Origin: Halobacillus sp. A1 | GTDB lineage: Bacteria > Bacillota > Bacilli > Bacillales > Halobacillaceae | Assembly (NCBI RefSeq): GCF_024189295.1 | Contig: NZ_JAIZEN010000019.1 | Coordinates: forward strand, 1-54,004 | Reading direction: 5' to 3' | DNA: 54,004 nucleotides | Shown: one piece after another, positions 1-8,312 of the stretch | How the letters are laid out: each line of letters starts with the position of its first letter | Position numbering within the stretch: position 1 is the first letter of the stretch | Position numbers and translations under genes: made by a program | The notes under the pieces: generated by a model | The model's input: only the letters and a program-made list of their open reading frames with translations | What the model was told of the DNA's origin: nothing | The model's database searches: none

Positions 1-1
1 A

Positions 2-121
2 GTAGGGCTACAATATGAAGGGACATTAAAACAAGATATTCTAAGATGGGATGAATATGTAGATGTTGATGTTTTTGGACTTTTAAAAGAGGATTATCTC
101 GATACTGAGTCTTCCAGATAA
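2..121 (+). CDS. GNAT acetyltransferase, C-terminal end only
   Basis: The first 39 codons of this frame run in from outside the window and stop at TAA. They read ...GLQYEGTLKQDILRWDEYVD then VDVFGLLKEDYL, the typical tail of RimJ/RimL-type GNAT N-acetyltransferases (a phenylalanine/tyrosine-E-G-x-L-R/K segment followed by Y-x-D-x-x-x-F-x-L-L). Such enzymes move an acetyl group from acetyl-CoA to an amine. The acetyl-CoA binding core lies outside the window, so the substrate cannot be judged. Confidence 0.75.
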   Translation, partial: VGLQYEGTLKQDILRWDEYVDVDVFGLLKEDYLDTESSR

Positions 122-361
122 TGGGGCAAATCTTAAACAATGAATCTTTGCTTGGTATAGTTCAGTGAGGAGGAAATCATAGAAAAGCCTGTAAGATAAG
201 GTTTTTATCCTTAGCGTACTCTATCCGCGTTTTGCTGGTGGTAAGCCGAAATGAGCGAAACACCAAATTAGAATACATTTTGTTATGATGGAAAAATGCT
301 CCTTTGTATGTTGGGATATATGTATACAATTCGGGCAAACTATTAAGTTAGGAGTATGAGT

Positions 362-664
362 ATGAAAAAAGCGAATGTGGTTTTTATAATCCTATCGGGA
401 CTGCTGATATTCCAAAACTTTATCATATCTATTGGTGGTATTATGATGGGCGGCGAGCATATAATAGCCATTCTCATGTTGGGAATAATTCCGTTAATCA
501 TCTGGATTGCTTTGCTGGTTCTGTCGCAGAAAAAGAAAGAGAATGCATCTTTCACTCTCCCTGTGTATCTTGGTTTGACCGTGCTGTTCGGGATTCATTT
601 TTATTTCCTAACCACAGATTTGTCATACGGGTTCAGTAAAATCCTATCGTTTTTTGGGATGTAA
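362..664 (+). CDS. Small integral membrane protein, function unknown
   Basis: A 100-residue protein with three hydrophobic segments (about residues 4-25, 32-52 and 66-85) separated by short polar loops, with a QKKKE stretch after the second. I do not recognise the family. An upstream in-frame ATG at 356 exists, but the AGGAG at 350-354 lies 1 base from it and 7 bases from the ATG at 362, so 362 is the better start. The nearest gene upstream is the GNAT fragment, about 240 bases away, so it is probably transcribed alone. Confidence 0.6.
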   Translation: MKKANVVFIILSGLLIFQNFIISIGGIMMGGEHIIAILMLGIIPLIIWIALLVLSQKKKENASFTLPVYLGLTVLFGIHFYFLTTDLSYGFSKILSFFGM

Positions 665-851
665 ATTCTCGAATTCAAGTCTTATGCTAACTGGGGCTTT
701 AGTTGAATATGACAAAATTCATCAGTGGAAGTATTCAACAACGGCAGCCAAGCAAAAACTATTGTTCAACTCACGCCTACGTTTATGTAAAACCCCAATT
801 TCAGATACCCCAACCGTCTTTTCTTTATTCTTCTTCCAACCTGAATCCCCC

Positions 852-1100
852 TCAGCCGGTGATTAATTCCAACACTGCGATTCCAAACATAATAGAAACA
901 ACACTGATATAAACGAAGGAGTATATCCTTCTTTTTCCCTTTGCAGGCATCTGTAAGATCTCTTGGATTACGAGAGATGGAGCTAAGAACAACCATGGAT
1001 ACAACCATGCATAGGTAAAATCAGTAAACAAGCCCACCAAAAACAGTAGAACTGCGATTACTAAGAAACTATTACTAATGTATTTTGCTGCCTTTTTCAT
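852..1100 (-). CDS. Small membrane protein, function unknown
   Basis: An 82-residue protein with three predicted membrane segments, starting MKKAAKYISNSFLVIAVLLF. A GTG at 1106 is also in frame, but GGGAGG sits 7 bases before the ATG at 1100, which decides the start. A positively charged MPAKGKRRIYSF loop lies between the second and third segments. No family recognised. It is on the same strand as the next small membrane gene (1247-1486) but about 150 bases away. Confidence 0.55.
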   Translation of the reverse strand: MKKAAKYISNSFLVIAVLLFLVGLFTDFTYAWLYPWLFLAPSLVIQEILQMPAKGKRRIYSFVYISVVSIMFGIAVLELITG

Positions 1101-1246
1101 ATGCACACCTCCCTGGATGAAATCACCATATAAATGAGCAGAAAAATGCAGACTTTGTGGAAAGACTCATTTATTTCAATTTAACTATTCCCCCCTTAAA
1201 TCTTATGGTGTTTCAGAATGGACCCTTTTCTTTCCCTTTCATTGTT

Positions 1247-1486
1247 TTACAAAGTTTCATTCTTTTTTGGTTTTAATAATTGTGAAATGATATAGGCGAA
1301 GCTAGCGATACATATTAAGACCACCAAAGGAAAGCTTCTATTTCCAAAACTCACTTCTTGAGGTGTAATCCCTCCTACTGAAGAAAGGTCCGGAGTATAA
1401 TTCATAGTTAAAAGCATACCCGATGCCATTTGATAAACTAAATATAATAAAATGAAACTTACTATAAAAATTAAATATTTCTTCAC
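1247..1486 (-). CDS. Small membrane protein, GTG start
   Basis: A 79-residue protein with two hydrophobic segments (about 4-25 and 53-70) and a basic tail ending QLLKPKKNETL. The start is GTG, supported by AAAGGATGGGAAG just upstream. The loop between the segments, NYTPDLSSVGGITPQEVSFG, is polar and probably outside the membrane. No family recognised. Confidence 0.55.
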   Translation of the reverse strand: MKKYLIFIVSFILLYLVYQMASGMLLTMNYTPDLSSVGGITPQEVSFGNRSFPLVVLICIASFAYIISQLLKPKKNETL

Positions 1487-1745
1487 AACTTCCCATCCTT
1501 TCCCTTATCTATCATTACGGTTGAGAGTGTTCATAGTTTCATCGAAATTGAATTTCTTTCATTATTCATGTTAGAAAGCTTTCCCCCATTATGTAGAAAC
1601 TGAGTCTTTCACAATCCTGCCCATTTCTTTAAGCCACAGTTTTGATAATTGAAAAGGATGCTTTTATCGTGAAGATAGACCATCAAAACCCAAAAATGAA
1701 AAAGCCCTGCAGAGAATTAATCCACCGCAAGACTCTTCCAAAAGA

Positions 1746-3029
1746 CTATCGATACATTTCCGTCAGCCACATCGACAACGCTGGAACATACGTAATAATA
1801 AGCAAAGCGAAAATCATGGCCACTAAAAACGGAATGACGCCTACGACGATTTTTTCGAATTTGACTTTTCCGACGGTGGAGGCAACGAATAAGTTGACGC
1901 CTACGGGCGGGGTGACAAATCCGATGGCCAGGTTCGCGACTAAAATGACGCCGAAGTGAACGGGATCGATGCCGAACTCTGTGACGATCGGCAGCAGGAC
2001 AGGCGTTAAAATAACGACTGCTGATATGGTGTCTATGAACATACCGACAAAGAGAAGCAGCAGGTTAATGACAAGTAATATGACAATCGGGTTCGTCGTC
2101 AGTCCTGTCAGGGAGCTTGATATTTGATCGGGTATGTGGACGAGTGTCATGAAATACGCAAAGGAAACGGACAGGCAGATAATGATCATCGTCGTCGAAT
2201 TGATGATGATGGTCTGCAGAAACGAATCATAGACCGTCTTCCATGTCAGTTCCTTATAGATGAAAGCTCCGATAATAAGCGCGTAAACTACAGACACGAC
2301 GGCCGCTTCTGTCGGGGAGAAGATACCGCCATAAATTCCGCCTAGTATGATAACTGGAATGAACAGCGCCCATTTTGCATCGTTGAATGCGCGAAACACT
2401 TCTTTTCCGGTCGTCTTAGAGCCGTCTTCCGGCCGGTAGTTATTTTTCACAGAAATAATATACGCGGTGACCATTAATAGGACGGCAATGAGCATCCCCG
2501 GGATAATGCCGGCGATAAACATGTCGCCGACGGATACGTTGGCGGTGACGCCGTAGATGACAAATGGGATACTCGGCGGGATGATGACCCCGATGGAACC
2601 AGCTGCTGCCGGTACACTGGCGGCAAAGCCGGGTTTATAATTTTTGGCGATCATCGCTGGAATCATGAATCCGCCGATGGCTGCAACGGTTGCGGGTCCT
2701 GACCCTGAAATGGCTGCGAAAAACATACAGGCGACGATTGTGACCATCGACAAGCCGCCGGTCATCCAGCCCACCATGGAGGTTGCTAAGTGAAGCAGTC
2801 GTTTAGAAACGCCGCCTTTCCCCATCAATATGCCGGCCAGCATGAAGAACGGGATCGCTAACAGCGGGAACGAATCTAATGAAGTAAAAGCTTTTTGCAC
2901 GATGATATCAAGAGGGAGCGTCGTTCCGAAGTAAATGGCTGTTAAAGCCGATACACCCAGCGAAATCGCAATGGGAACTCCGATAAGCAGACAGACGAAC
3001 AGCGTACCAAATAAGAGGAGAACACTCAT
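1746..3029 (-). CDS. dctM: TRAP transporter large membrane subunit DctM
   Basis: This is the 12-segment transport channel of a tripartite ATP-independent periplasmic (TRAP) transporter, which imports organic acids using the sodium gradient. The 427 residues match the usual DctM length. Family features visible are the N-terminal LLFGTLFVCLLIGVPIAISL, the FTSLDSFPLLAIPFFMLAG segment, GSGPATVAAIGG, and the GVILVANLAIGFVTPPVGVN block. It overlaps dctQ by 4 bases (ATGA), so the two are translationally coupled. The substrate cannot be read from the sequence; dicarboxylates, keto acids and sugar acids are all possible. No clear terminator was seen after it. Confidence 0.95.
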   Translation of the reverse strand: MSVLLLFGTLFVCLLIGVPIAISLGVSALTAIYFGTTLPLDIIVQKAFTSLDSFPLLAIPFFMLAGILMGKGGVSKRLLHLATSMVGWMTGGLSMVTIVACMFFAAISGSGPATVAAIGGFMIPAMIAKNYKPGFAASVPAAAGSIGVIIPPSIPFVIYGVTANVSVGDMFIAGIIPGMLIAVLLMVTAYIISVKNNYRPEDGSKTTGKEVFRAFNDAKWALFIPVIILGGIYGGIFSPTEAAVVSVVYALIIGAFIYKELTWKTVYDSFLQTIIINSTTMIIICLSVSFAYFMTLVHIPDQISSSLTGLTTNPIVILLVINLLLLFVGMFIDTISAVVILTPVLLPIVTEFGIDPVHFGVILVANLAIGFVTPPVGVNLFVASTVGKVKFEKIVVGVIPFLVAMIFALLIITYVPALSMWLTEMYR

Positions 3030-3520
3030 GTGGCAATCCCCTCACTTTTCCGTCTCTCATAATTTCCTTTCCAAATCTCGATGAGCTGGAAGATTAATCG
3101 GACGGCCATCCCAACAGACCCGATCGGTACGGCGACCATAGGAATCCACATCGGAATCTGCATAGCCGGGGAGCGCTGGCCGTAGCTGATCGTATCCATC
3201 ACGAGAGCGGTTCCGAATATCGCTAAAAATAAGACGAGCGAAAACCACAAAATGACGCTGATCGACTCTAATATTTTTCTCACGGTTCCATAAAACAGGG
3301 TAATAAAAGCATCGACACGGATGTGTTCTCTCATTTTCACGGCATAGCTTGCACCGACCCACACTTGGAAAATGTGTAAATAGCGGGCGATTTCTTCTGT
3401 CCAGCTTGGAGCCGATTGGAAAATGTACCGTCCAACCACTTGGCCGAAGATAAGAACGACCATCAGGACGAGTGTTGACACGAGTATTCCTTTTTCAAAG
3501 TTTGCGAAAATCTTCGCCAT
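3026..3520 (-). CDS. dctQ: TRAP transporter small membrane subunit DctQ
   Basis: A 164-residue, four-segment membrane protein that pairs with DctM in TRAP transporters. It shows the DctQ pattern: an N-terminal segment (LVSTLVLMVVLIFGQVVGRY), then SAPSWTEEIARYLHIFQVWVG with the conserved W-x-E-E-x-x-R, and two further segments. It starts at an ATG preceded by AGGGTGGG. It lies second after the binding-protein gene dctP, separated by a hairpin (3545-3570), and overlaps dctM by 4 bases. Confidence 0.93.
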   Translation of the reverse strand: MAKIFANFEKGILVSTLVLMVVLIFGQVVGRYIFQSAPSWTEEIARYLHIFQVWVGASYAVKMREHIRVDAFITLFYGTVRKILESISVILWFSLVLFLAIFGTALVMDTISYGQRSPAMQIPMWIPMVAVPIGSVGMAVRLIFQLIEIWKGNYERRKSEGIAT

Positions 3521-3544
3521 GACTGTCCCACCCTATTATGTATT

Positions 3545-3570
3545 AAAAGGAAGGCAGCCGCCTTCCTTTT
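3545..3570 (-). terminator. Intra-operon hairpin between dctP and dctQ
   Basis: GGAAGGC-AGCC-GCCTTCC (3549-3566) forms a 7-bp GC-rich stem extended by four A-T pairs to 11 bp. On the minus strand it is followed by TTTTAAT. It sits 9 bases after the dctP stop. This placement fits a partial terminator or mRNA-protecting hairpin that lets the binding protein be made in excess over the membrane subunits. Confidence 0.65.
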
Positions 3571-3578
3571 TCCTGTCG

Positions 3579-4598
3579 TTATTCACTGGCGTTTTGAACG
3601 TCTTCGACAAGATCGGCACCGATCTCATCTTCAAATTCGTCGTAAACTGATTCCACTTCATCACGGAAGGATTCCATCAATTCCTCGGAAGGCTCATTGA
3701 CTTCCATGCCTTCTGCTTTTAATTCTTCTAAGAACTCACTATCCTGCTGTTGAGCCAGTTCTCTTTGTTCTTCGCGGTATTCTTCAGAGGCTTCCACTAC
3801 TAAATCCTGCAAGTCAGATGGTAACCCTTCGTAAAATTCGTTGTTCATCAGAAGAGCCGTCGGCGCATACACGTGACCTGTTTCAGTCAAATAGTCCTGT
3901 ACTTCATAAAACTTGTTCGTATAAAACAAGGACACGGGCGCTTCCATCGCATCATACGTTCCTTGCTGAAGGGCTGTATAAAGCTCGCCGAAAGCGAACG
4001 GAGAAGCATTCATACCAAGAGCGTCGAAGGTTGCCGTGTGAACCGGGCTTTCCAGTGTACGCATTTTCAGTCCTTTAATATCTTCCAGGGATTCAACCGG
4101 ACCTTCGTTATTCGACAGGTGACGGAAACCATTCTCTGCATATACAAGCCCTTTGATGTTTTGTTCCGACAGGTCATCAAGTAATCCCTGTCCGATTTCA
4201 CCATCTAACACTTCATACGCGTCGTCGTAGTCTTCAAATAAGAAAGGAAGATCAAATACCATAAAATCTTCATTAAAAGAAGAAACCGACGCAACCGCTG
4301 GAATCGTCATTTCCACATTACCTTGCTGCACGGCTTCAATCGCTTCTCGATCAGATGGATACAGCTCACCATTCGGGTGAAGCTCGACCGTAATCTGCCC
4401 ATCCGATTCTTCTTCCACCTTCTCTTTAAAAGATTCAGCTGCGATATGAGATGACTGATCTTCAGAAACTAAGTGAGCGATACTGATCGTATGACTTTCT
4501 CCGCCGCCATCCTCTGAATCACCACTACCGCCAGAATCCGGGCGTCCGCAAGCGGCTAACATGACGAGTGCCGCGAATAGAACCATTACCTTTTTCAT
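3579..4598 (-). CDS. dctP: TRAP transporter solute-binding lipoprotein DctP
   Basis: The extracellular substrate-binding protein of the TRAP system, 339 residues. The N-terminus MKKVMVLFAALVMLAACGRP is a lipoprotein signal with lipobox LAAC, followed by a Gly/Ser/Asp/Glu linker. The mature part has DctP-family features: ISIAHLVSEDQSSH, FDLPFLFEDYDDAYEVLDG and the LKMRTLESPVHTATFDALG region that contains the family's carboxylate-binding arginine. Strong AGGAGGAG site before the ATG. It lies 11 bases after the regulator gene and is the first transporter gene of the operon. Very acidic overall, as expected in a halophile. Confidence 0.95.
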   Translation of the reverse strand: MKKVMVLFAALVMLAACGRPDSGGSGDSEDGGGESHTISIAHLVSEDQSSHIAAESFKEKVEEESDGQITVELHPNGELYPSDREAIEAVQQGNVEMTIPAVASVSSFNEDFMVFDLPFLFEDYDDAYEVLDGEIGQGLLDDLSEQNIKGLVYAENGFRHLSNNEGPVESLEDIKGLKMRTLESPVHTATFDALGMNASPFAFGELYTALQQGTYDAMEAPVSLFYTNKFYEVQDYLTETGHVYAPTALLMNNEFYEGLPSDLQDLVVEASEEYREEQRELAQQQDSEFLEELKAEGMEVNEPSEELMESFRDEVESVYDEFEDEIGADLVEDVQNASE

Positions 4599-4609
4599 AT
4601 GTACTCCTC

Positions 4610-5263
4610 CTATGTGTGATATTGTGTAATTCGTTTAACAATATTGTTCATATGTACATCCATCGCTTCGACGGCTCGCTCCACATCTCCTTCCTCTACC
4701 GCTTCCAAAATGCCTTCATGCTCATCGCAAGCAGCTTCGGCGCTTTGGGGCAGCGTGTTCGATAAGATGATAAATGCGCGATAATCCCCTGAATTCATTT
4801 GTAGAATTAACTCCTGCAGCTTCTTGTTCTCATTGGCTTCTGTCAGCAATAAATGAAAATCACGGTCGAGCTCGACAAAGGCCTCGTAATCTTCCTTTGT
4901 AATCGCTTTCCGCTGATGGGTTACATTATCCCGCAGTTGTTCAATGATTTCGTTAGATAAAATAGGGGTGATTGTTCGGAGGTTGTGCATTTCCAGCAGC
5001 GAGCGCACTTCCATCAGGTGCAATGAACCTTCAATCGTAAACGTAGCCACCTTGGCCGGTTTACCATTTCTAAGGACAACGAGTCCATCCATAGAGAGGC
5101 GGCGCAAAGCATCACGCAGCGGCGTTCGACTGACACCGATCTGCTTAGCGATTTTCTCTTCCCGTAATTCTTGATCAGGAGAAAACTCACCAGAAACAAT
5201 AGACTGACGCAGCAAATCATACGTTTGATCCGATATCGACATCTTCTTATTGACCCTTTTCAT
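4610..5263 (-). CDS. FadR-type GntR transcriptional regulator of the TRAP operon
   Basis: A 217-residue regulator with an N-terminal GntR winged helix (about residues 8-75: QTYDLLRQSIVSGEFSPDQE, then IGVSRTPLRDALRRL) and a C-terminal all-helical FCD domain. The FCD metal/ligand residues are visible as D-x-x-F-H-x-x-L (ELDRDFHLLL) and DEHEGILEAVEEGD. Such proteins usually repress uptake genes until an organic acid or sugar acid binds. It is the first gene of the operon and lies directly downstream of a 27-bp palindrome (5282-5308), which suggests autoregulation. Confidence 0.92.
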   Translation of the reverse strand: MKRVNKKMSISDQTYDLLRQSIVSGEFSPDQELREEKIAKQIGVSRTPLRDALRRLSMDGLVVLRNGKPAKVATFTIEGSLHLMEVRSLLEMHNLRTITPILSNEIIEQLRDNVTHQRKAITKEDYEAFVELDRDFHLLLTEANENKKLQELILQMNSGDYRAFIILSNTLPQSAEAACDEHEGILEAVEEGDVERAVEAMDVHMNNIVKRITQYHT

Positions 5264-5281
5264 GAATCACTCCACCTACAA

Positions 5282-5308
5282 ATTTTCTGTATACAGTATA
5301 CTGAAAAT
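5282..5308. promoter_or_regulatory. 27-bp palindromic operator upstream of gntR
   Basis: ATTTTC-TGTATAC-A-GTATACT-GAAAAT is symmetric about base 5295 with a single mismatched pair (5288/5302). It contains two GTATAC half-sites, which resembles the TNGTATACNA-type sites of FCD-family GntR proteins. It ends 19 bases before the regulator's TTG/ATG region, so binding there would block transcription of the whole gntR-TRAP operon. Confidence 0.65.
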
Positions 5309-5523
5309 TGTATAAGAGATTCATAGTTTTGTAAACTGAATTTTTACAAAATTAAAAAAATGGAAATTAAAATAAGAAAAAAAGCAAACAAACCCCGCTA
5401 CTCCAAAGAACAGCCGGGGCTTTAAATCAGCTGATAAAGATTGTCCGATTTTATTGTTATAATTTTCAGACTTCTTGGATAGAATAATCATACAAGAATC
5501 TATTAAAAAAGGAGCTGCTTCCT

Positions 5524-5790
5524 ATGAAAATTAAAGCGAAATGTAAACGAAGCATTATCAGCAAAAAGCCACTGCTTTTGAACGAAGCGAAAAATGAAGA
5601 AGCCTTCCAAAAAGTGTTGGACGCGCCCCATCACTGCTTTTTTACAGAAGGAGAATATTACACATTCAAGATCGGCCCTCAAGTGTGGGAAAGCGTCAAT
5701 AATTTCTCTGAATGGCATTTGTTTAATGTAGTGAGGGATTTCGATATGGTGGCTGATCATTTTGAGTTGAAGGAACTGTCGAAGATATAA
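5524..5790 (+). CDS. Conserved-looking small cytoplasmic protein, unknown function
   Basis: An 88-residue soluble protein starting MKIKAKCKRSIISKK, preceded by AAAAAAGGAG nine bases before the ATG. It has no signal or membrane segment; the middle (KVLDAPHHCFFTEGEYYTFK) and the end (VVRDFDMVADHFELKELSKI) look like a compact alpha/beta fold. No family recognised. It is transcribed alone, divergent from gntR, and ends before a bidirectional terminator. Confidence 0.6.
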   Translation: MKIKAKCKRSIISKKPLLLNEAKNEEAFQKVLDAPHHCFFTEGEYYTFKIGPQVWESVNNFSEWHLFNVVRDFDMVADHFELKELSKI

Positions 5791-5961
5791 TCGAGCGGCG
5801 GGGATCGTTCGATTATGTTTTTCTACTGCCTGGTGGCTTTTGTTAATTAAAAAACGTTTTATGGTTAATCAAAGACTAGCGGTATTTGATAGATTTGATT
5901 ATTAATCAACACTTACTTCCACTATAGTCCCTGCTCGATATATTATGTACAACAACTAAAA

Positions 5962-5995
5962 AACCTCTTTCCTAAATGGAAAGAGGTTTTTTTTT
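5962..5995. terminator. Bidirectional intrinsic terminator
   Basis: AACCTCTTTCC-TAAAT-GGAAAGAGGTT is a perfect 11-bp stem with T9 on the plus side and A-rich sequence on the other. It lies between the convergent genes ending at 5790 and 6058. Confidence 0.9.
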
Positions 5996-6057
5996 GAAGC
6001 TAATTATAATAATTGTCCCGATCAACCTGACTTTTCAGACATGTCCTCATGCGTACA

Positions 6058-6564
6058 TTAAGAAGTTTCTTCTATTTCTATAGAAAAAGCTTTTGATAAA
6101 GAACCTAGAAATTCATCATTGTCATTTCGCCATTCCAGCACGACATAATAGCGTTCTTTCCCATCTTCTTTATTTTCGCCATTTATATTGATTTCATTCC
6201 CTTTATCTAAAGTGGTTTCTTCGATAGTAGATTGCCCTCGCTCAAAATACTGAGAGTAATAGATTTGTGATGGCTCTTCCCCGTCCACTTCTATCGTAAT
6301 GCTTTCTCCGTCTTTAACTTCAGTTGGATTCACACCTTCAGTGAATTCTTGGTGGTCAATAGAATCTGGTTCAGCACTCTCTTTTGAACATTCAGGTTCA
6401 AAACAGCTGCGGATTTCATTCGTTTCTATTTCACGACCATCATAGGTGATAGAGACGACCGGCTTCTTATCCATTGTTTCTTGATCGTCTTCTGAAGGCT
6501 CTTCTTCCTGATTCTGACAGCCGCTCATCATTAAAAGCAATATGAGCAGCGCACACTTTTTAAT
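6058..6564 (-). CDS. Lipoprotein of unknown function, apparent ATT start
   Basis: A secreted acidic protein of about 168 residues. Reading from an ATT codon at 6564 gives the signal KKCALLILLLMMSGC with lipobox MSGC; the AAGGGGG site lies 6 bases upstream and directly follows the RDD gene's stop. A later TTG (6540) leaves only MLLMMSGC, too short for a signal. The mature part is a Glu/Asp-rich linker followed by a beta-rich domain ending VVLEWRNDNDEFLGSLSKAF. Its layout resembles the lipoprotein at 25866-26393, which also lies near an RDD gene. Function unknown. Confidence 0.65.
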   Translation of the reverse strand: MKKCALLILLLMMSGCQNQEEEPSEDDQETMDKKPVVSITYDGREIETNEIRSCFEPECSKESAEPDSIDHQEFTEGVNPTEVKDGESITIEVDGEEPSQIYYSQYFERGQSTIEETTLDKGNEININGENKEDGKERYYVVLEWRNDNDEFLGSLSKAFSIEIEETS

Positions 6565-6575
6565 ATTTATCCCCC

Positions 6576-7010
6576 TTAATCAAGAGCCTCTTCTAAAGGA
6601 ATCACTTGCACCGGCCCTGCATTCGTTACATAAGTACCAGCGATAAAGTCGTGGATTGCGCGATGGTCCTCTCGAATGAAGACCATAAACGCACTGACGA
6701 TATATCCGATGCCAACCGTCAGGGCATAAACCAGTCCAGCTACAAATACGCGCAGCAGCATCGCTCCTATACCGACATCGCTTCCATCTTTTTTCACTAT
6801 GCGGATGCCCATCATTTTCTTGCCGACGACGTACCCGTGCCACACGACAGGCAAAATCAGCATATACAGCGACTGCGTAAGGCTCGTTAAAATATCACCG
6901 GGCCCTTCTTGAAATAGAAGAAACGATAGGAGAGCGATCGGTAAGAAAACGACCAGCCCGTCCAATAGTGAGGCGGCAAATCTTTTAGTAAATCCGACAG
7001 AGATTCCCAT
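6576..7010 (-). CDS. RDD family membrane protein
   Basis: A 144-residue protein with the RDD fold: three membrane helices, an R near the start of the first (FTKRFAASLLDGLVV, with R and D), the GYVVGKKMMGIRIVKKDG loop, and the closing DHRAIHDFIAGTYV. RDD proteins are small integral membrane proteins; some act in ion exchange, but no role can be assigned here. AAAGGATG precedes the ATG. The downstream lipoprotein's ribosome site overlaps its stop, so the two form an operon. A second RDD gene is at 24287-24736. Confidence 0.88.
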   Translation of the reverse strand: MGISVGFTKRFAASLLDGLVVFLPIALLSFLLFQEGPGDILTSLTQSLYMLILPVVWHGYVVGKKMMGIRIVKKDGSDVGIGAMLLRVFVAGLVYALTVGIGYIVSAFMVFIREDHRAIHDFIAGTYVTNAGPVQVIPLEEALD

Positions 7011-7099
7011 AAAAACATCCTTTCTATCATTCTACGACTCATTGTACTCGGGTCGATGGTCCTATGCAAGAAAAGGAATGTATGGAAAATTAATGAAAT

Positions 7100-7180
7100 A
7101 AGGAGATGAATGCAAGGCGTGAATTAGAATTCTTACATTTGCAGGAGTTTTACAGCAGCCTTGCTGGCTGCTGCTTTTTT
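7100..7180 (+). ncRNA. Possible short transcript or leader with terminator
   Basis: On the plus strand AAGGAG (7100-7105) precedes an ATG at 7110 that gives only M-Q-G-V-N-stop. About 25 bases later comes a strong terminator: CAGCAGCC-TTGCT-GGCTGCTG followed by C and T6 (7153-7180). No plus-strand gene of normal size lies before it. The minus strand has no T-run, so the terminator does not serve the lipoprotein gene ending at 7195. A small RNA or decayed leader is possible. Confidence 0.3.
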
Positions 7181-7194
7181 GACGCACTATTGAG

Positions 7195-7965
7195 CTATTG
7201 TTTAGGGAAATCAGAGGAACTGGATGGAGGTAACGATTTCGCTAAGTCAGTCGCTTCTTTTTCCGTAAGGGTTCCCGATACAACGACTACTTTTCCTCTA
7301 TCATAATAGTAGATGGAACTGCTGCCATAGGAATCCTCCTGGACATATCCTTTTCGTCCATCCGCAAGCTCTACTTCCCCTGCTTCTTGTCTTAGTGGAA
7401 ATTCCTCGAACATCGTTATATTGACTACTTTTTCATCGTTTACAAACGTCCACATATCACTCTCTGTATCATCTACATGTAAGTCAGTCGTTCTGAAGTG
7501 GTCCATAGGTAAAGCCAATCCTTCAGCATCCGTAAAGCTTTCCCCTTGATTCGCATCGATGCGCAGGAAACATCTAATTTTCCACACATTTTCTCGTTCG
7601 TATAGAAAAACACTATAGTTGTTTTCCCCTTCAGGTGAACGGATAGTAACGATGCTTCGGTCCTCCAAAGATGCTTCATGAAGGATGGAAGACTCTTTAG
7701 GAAATTCACTCTTTTCATCGCTGAAAACAACTTCGTATTGTTCCTGGACGGCTTCGCCTGGCGTTTCTTGTTCTTCAGTAGCACTGTGAATAATGACATC
7801 TTCCACATGGGGTTTGTCTTCTTGCTCAGTTTTAGTTTCTTCTTGTTCTTTGGTTTCTTCTTGTTCTTTGGTTACTTCCTGCTCCTCTTCCCCATCAGAT
7901 ATGTTACATCCAGATAGTAAAGTAATAAGGGAAGCGAGCATGAGTAACATCGTTAATCGTTTCAT
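7195..7965 (-). CDS. Acidic lipoprotein with TKEQEE repeats
   Basis: A 256-residue predicted lipoprotein. The signal MKRLTMLLMLASLITLLSGC ends in lipobox LSGC. It is followed by a low-complexity linker with repeated TKEQEE units (about residues 30-50). The mature domain (about 55-256) has no family I recognise; it ends with YYDRGKVVVVSGTLTEKEATDLAKSL, similar in style to DUF4367-like surface sensors, but this is weak. The ATG at 7965 is chosen because AAGGG lies 8 bases before it; an upstream GTG at 7974 is too close. Confidence 0.7.
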   Translation of the reverse strand: MKRLTMLLMLASLITLLSGCNISDGEEEQEVTKEQEETKEQEETKTEQEDKPHVEDVIIHSATEEQETPGEAVQEQYEVVFSDEKSEFPKESSILHEASLEDRSIVTIRSPEGENNYSVFLYERENVWKIRCFLRIDANQGESFTDAEGLALPMDHFRTTDLHVDDTESDMWTFVNDEKVVNITMFEEFPLRQEAGEVELADGRKGYVQEDSYGSSSIYYYDRGKVVVVSGTLTEKEATDLAKSLPPSSSSDFPKQ

Positions 7966-8250
7966 GCATGTCACCCTTAAATCTTATATTTTTTAATTTG
8001 TCGTTTCTCCAATTATAGTTTGCATGGAGTATTTACGATCGATAGTACTATCAATGTAACATGTCTGTTTCCAATTTCGTATTGGGAAAGTATTTCTCTA
8101 AATGAATGCTAAGTGAACCTGCGGGAGCCTGACTTAAGCATGTTTATTTTAATCCTACAAAATAATACTGTGGCGGCTATGTAACGAAGTCTAAATCCTT
8201 TCACCACCCTCTCCTCAAATATTTACACAACTAACTGAAGAATTCCCCAT

Positions 8251-8281
8251 TTGTATGAAACGTTTTCAAGCATGCTACAAT
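8251..8281 (+). promoter_or_regulatory. Possible lytS promoter with cre-like box
   Basis: TGAAACGTTTTCA (8256-8268) resembles a CcpA cre box but is one base short of the 14-bp consensus. TACAAT at 8276-8281 could be a -10 element. The lytS ATG is 31 bases downstream. The rest of the 347-base gap before lytS (7966-8312) shows no gene. Confidence 0.3.
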
Positions 8282-8312
8282 AGAAGCAAAACGACTGGGA
8301 AGGACGAGTCAG

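Noticed and set aside
1642-1959. 105-residue plus-strand frame at the 3' end of dctM
   Set aside because: It is antisense to well-conserved dctM codons and has no family match.
5394-5424. CCCCGCT...AGCCGGGGC hairpin near 5400
   Set aside because: Lies in the divergent region between gntR and the next gene, with no upstream gene on either strand to terminate; stem imperfect.
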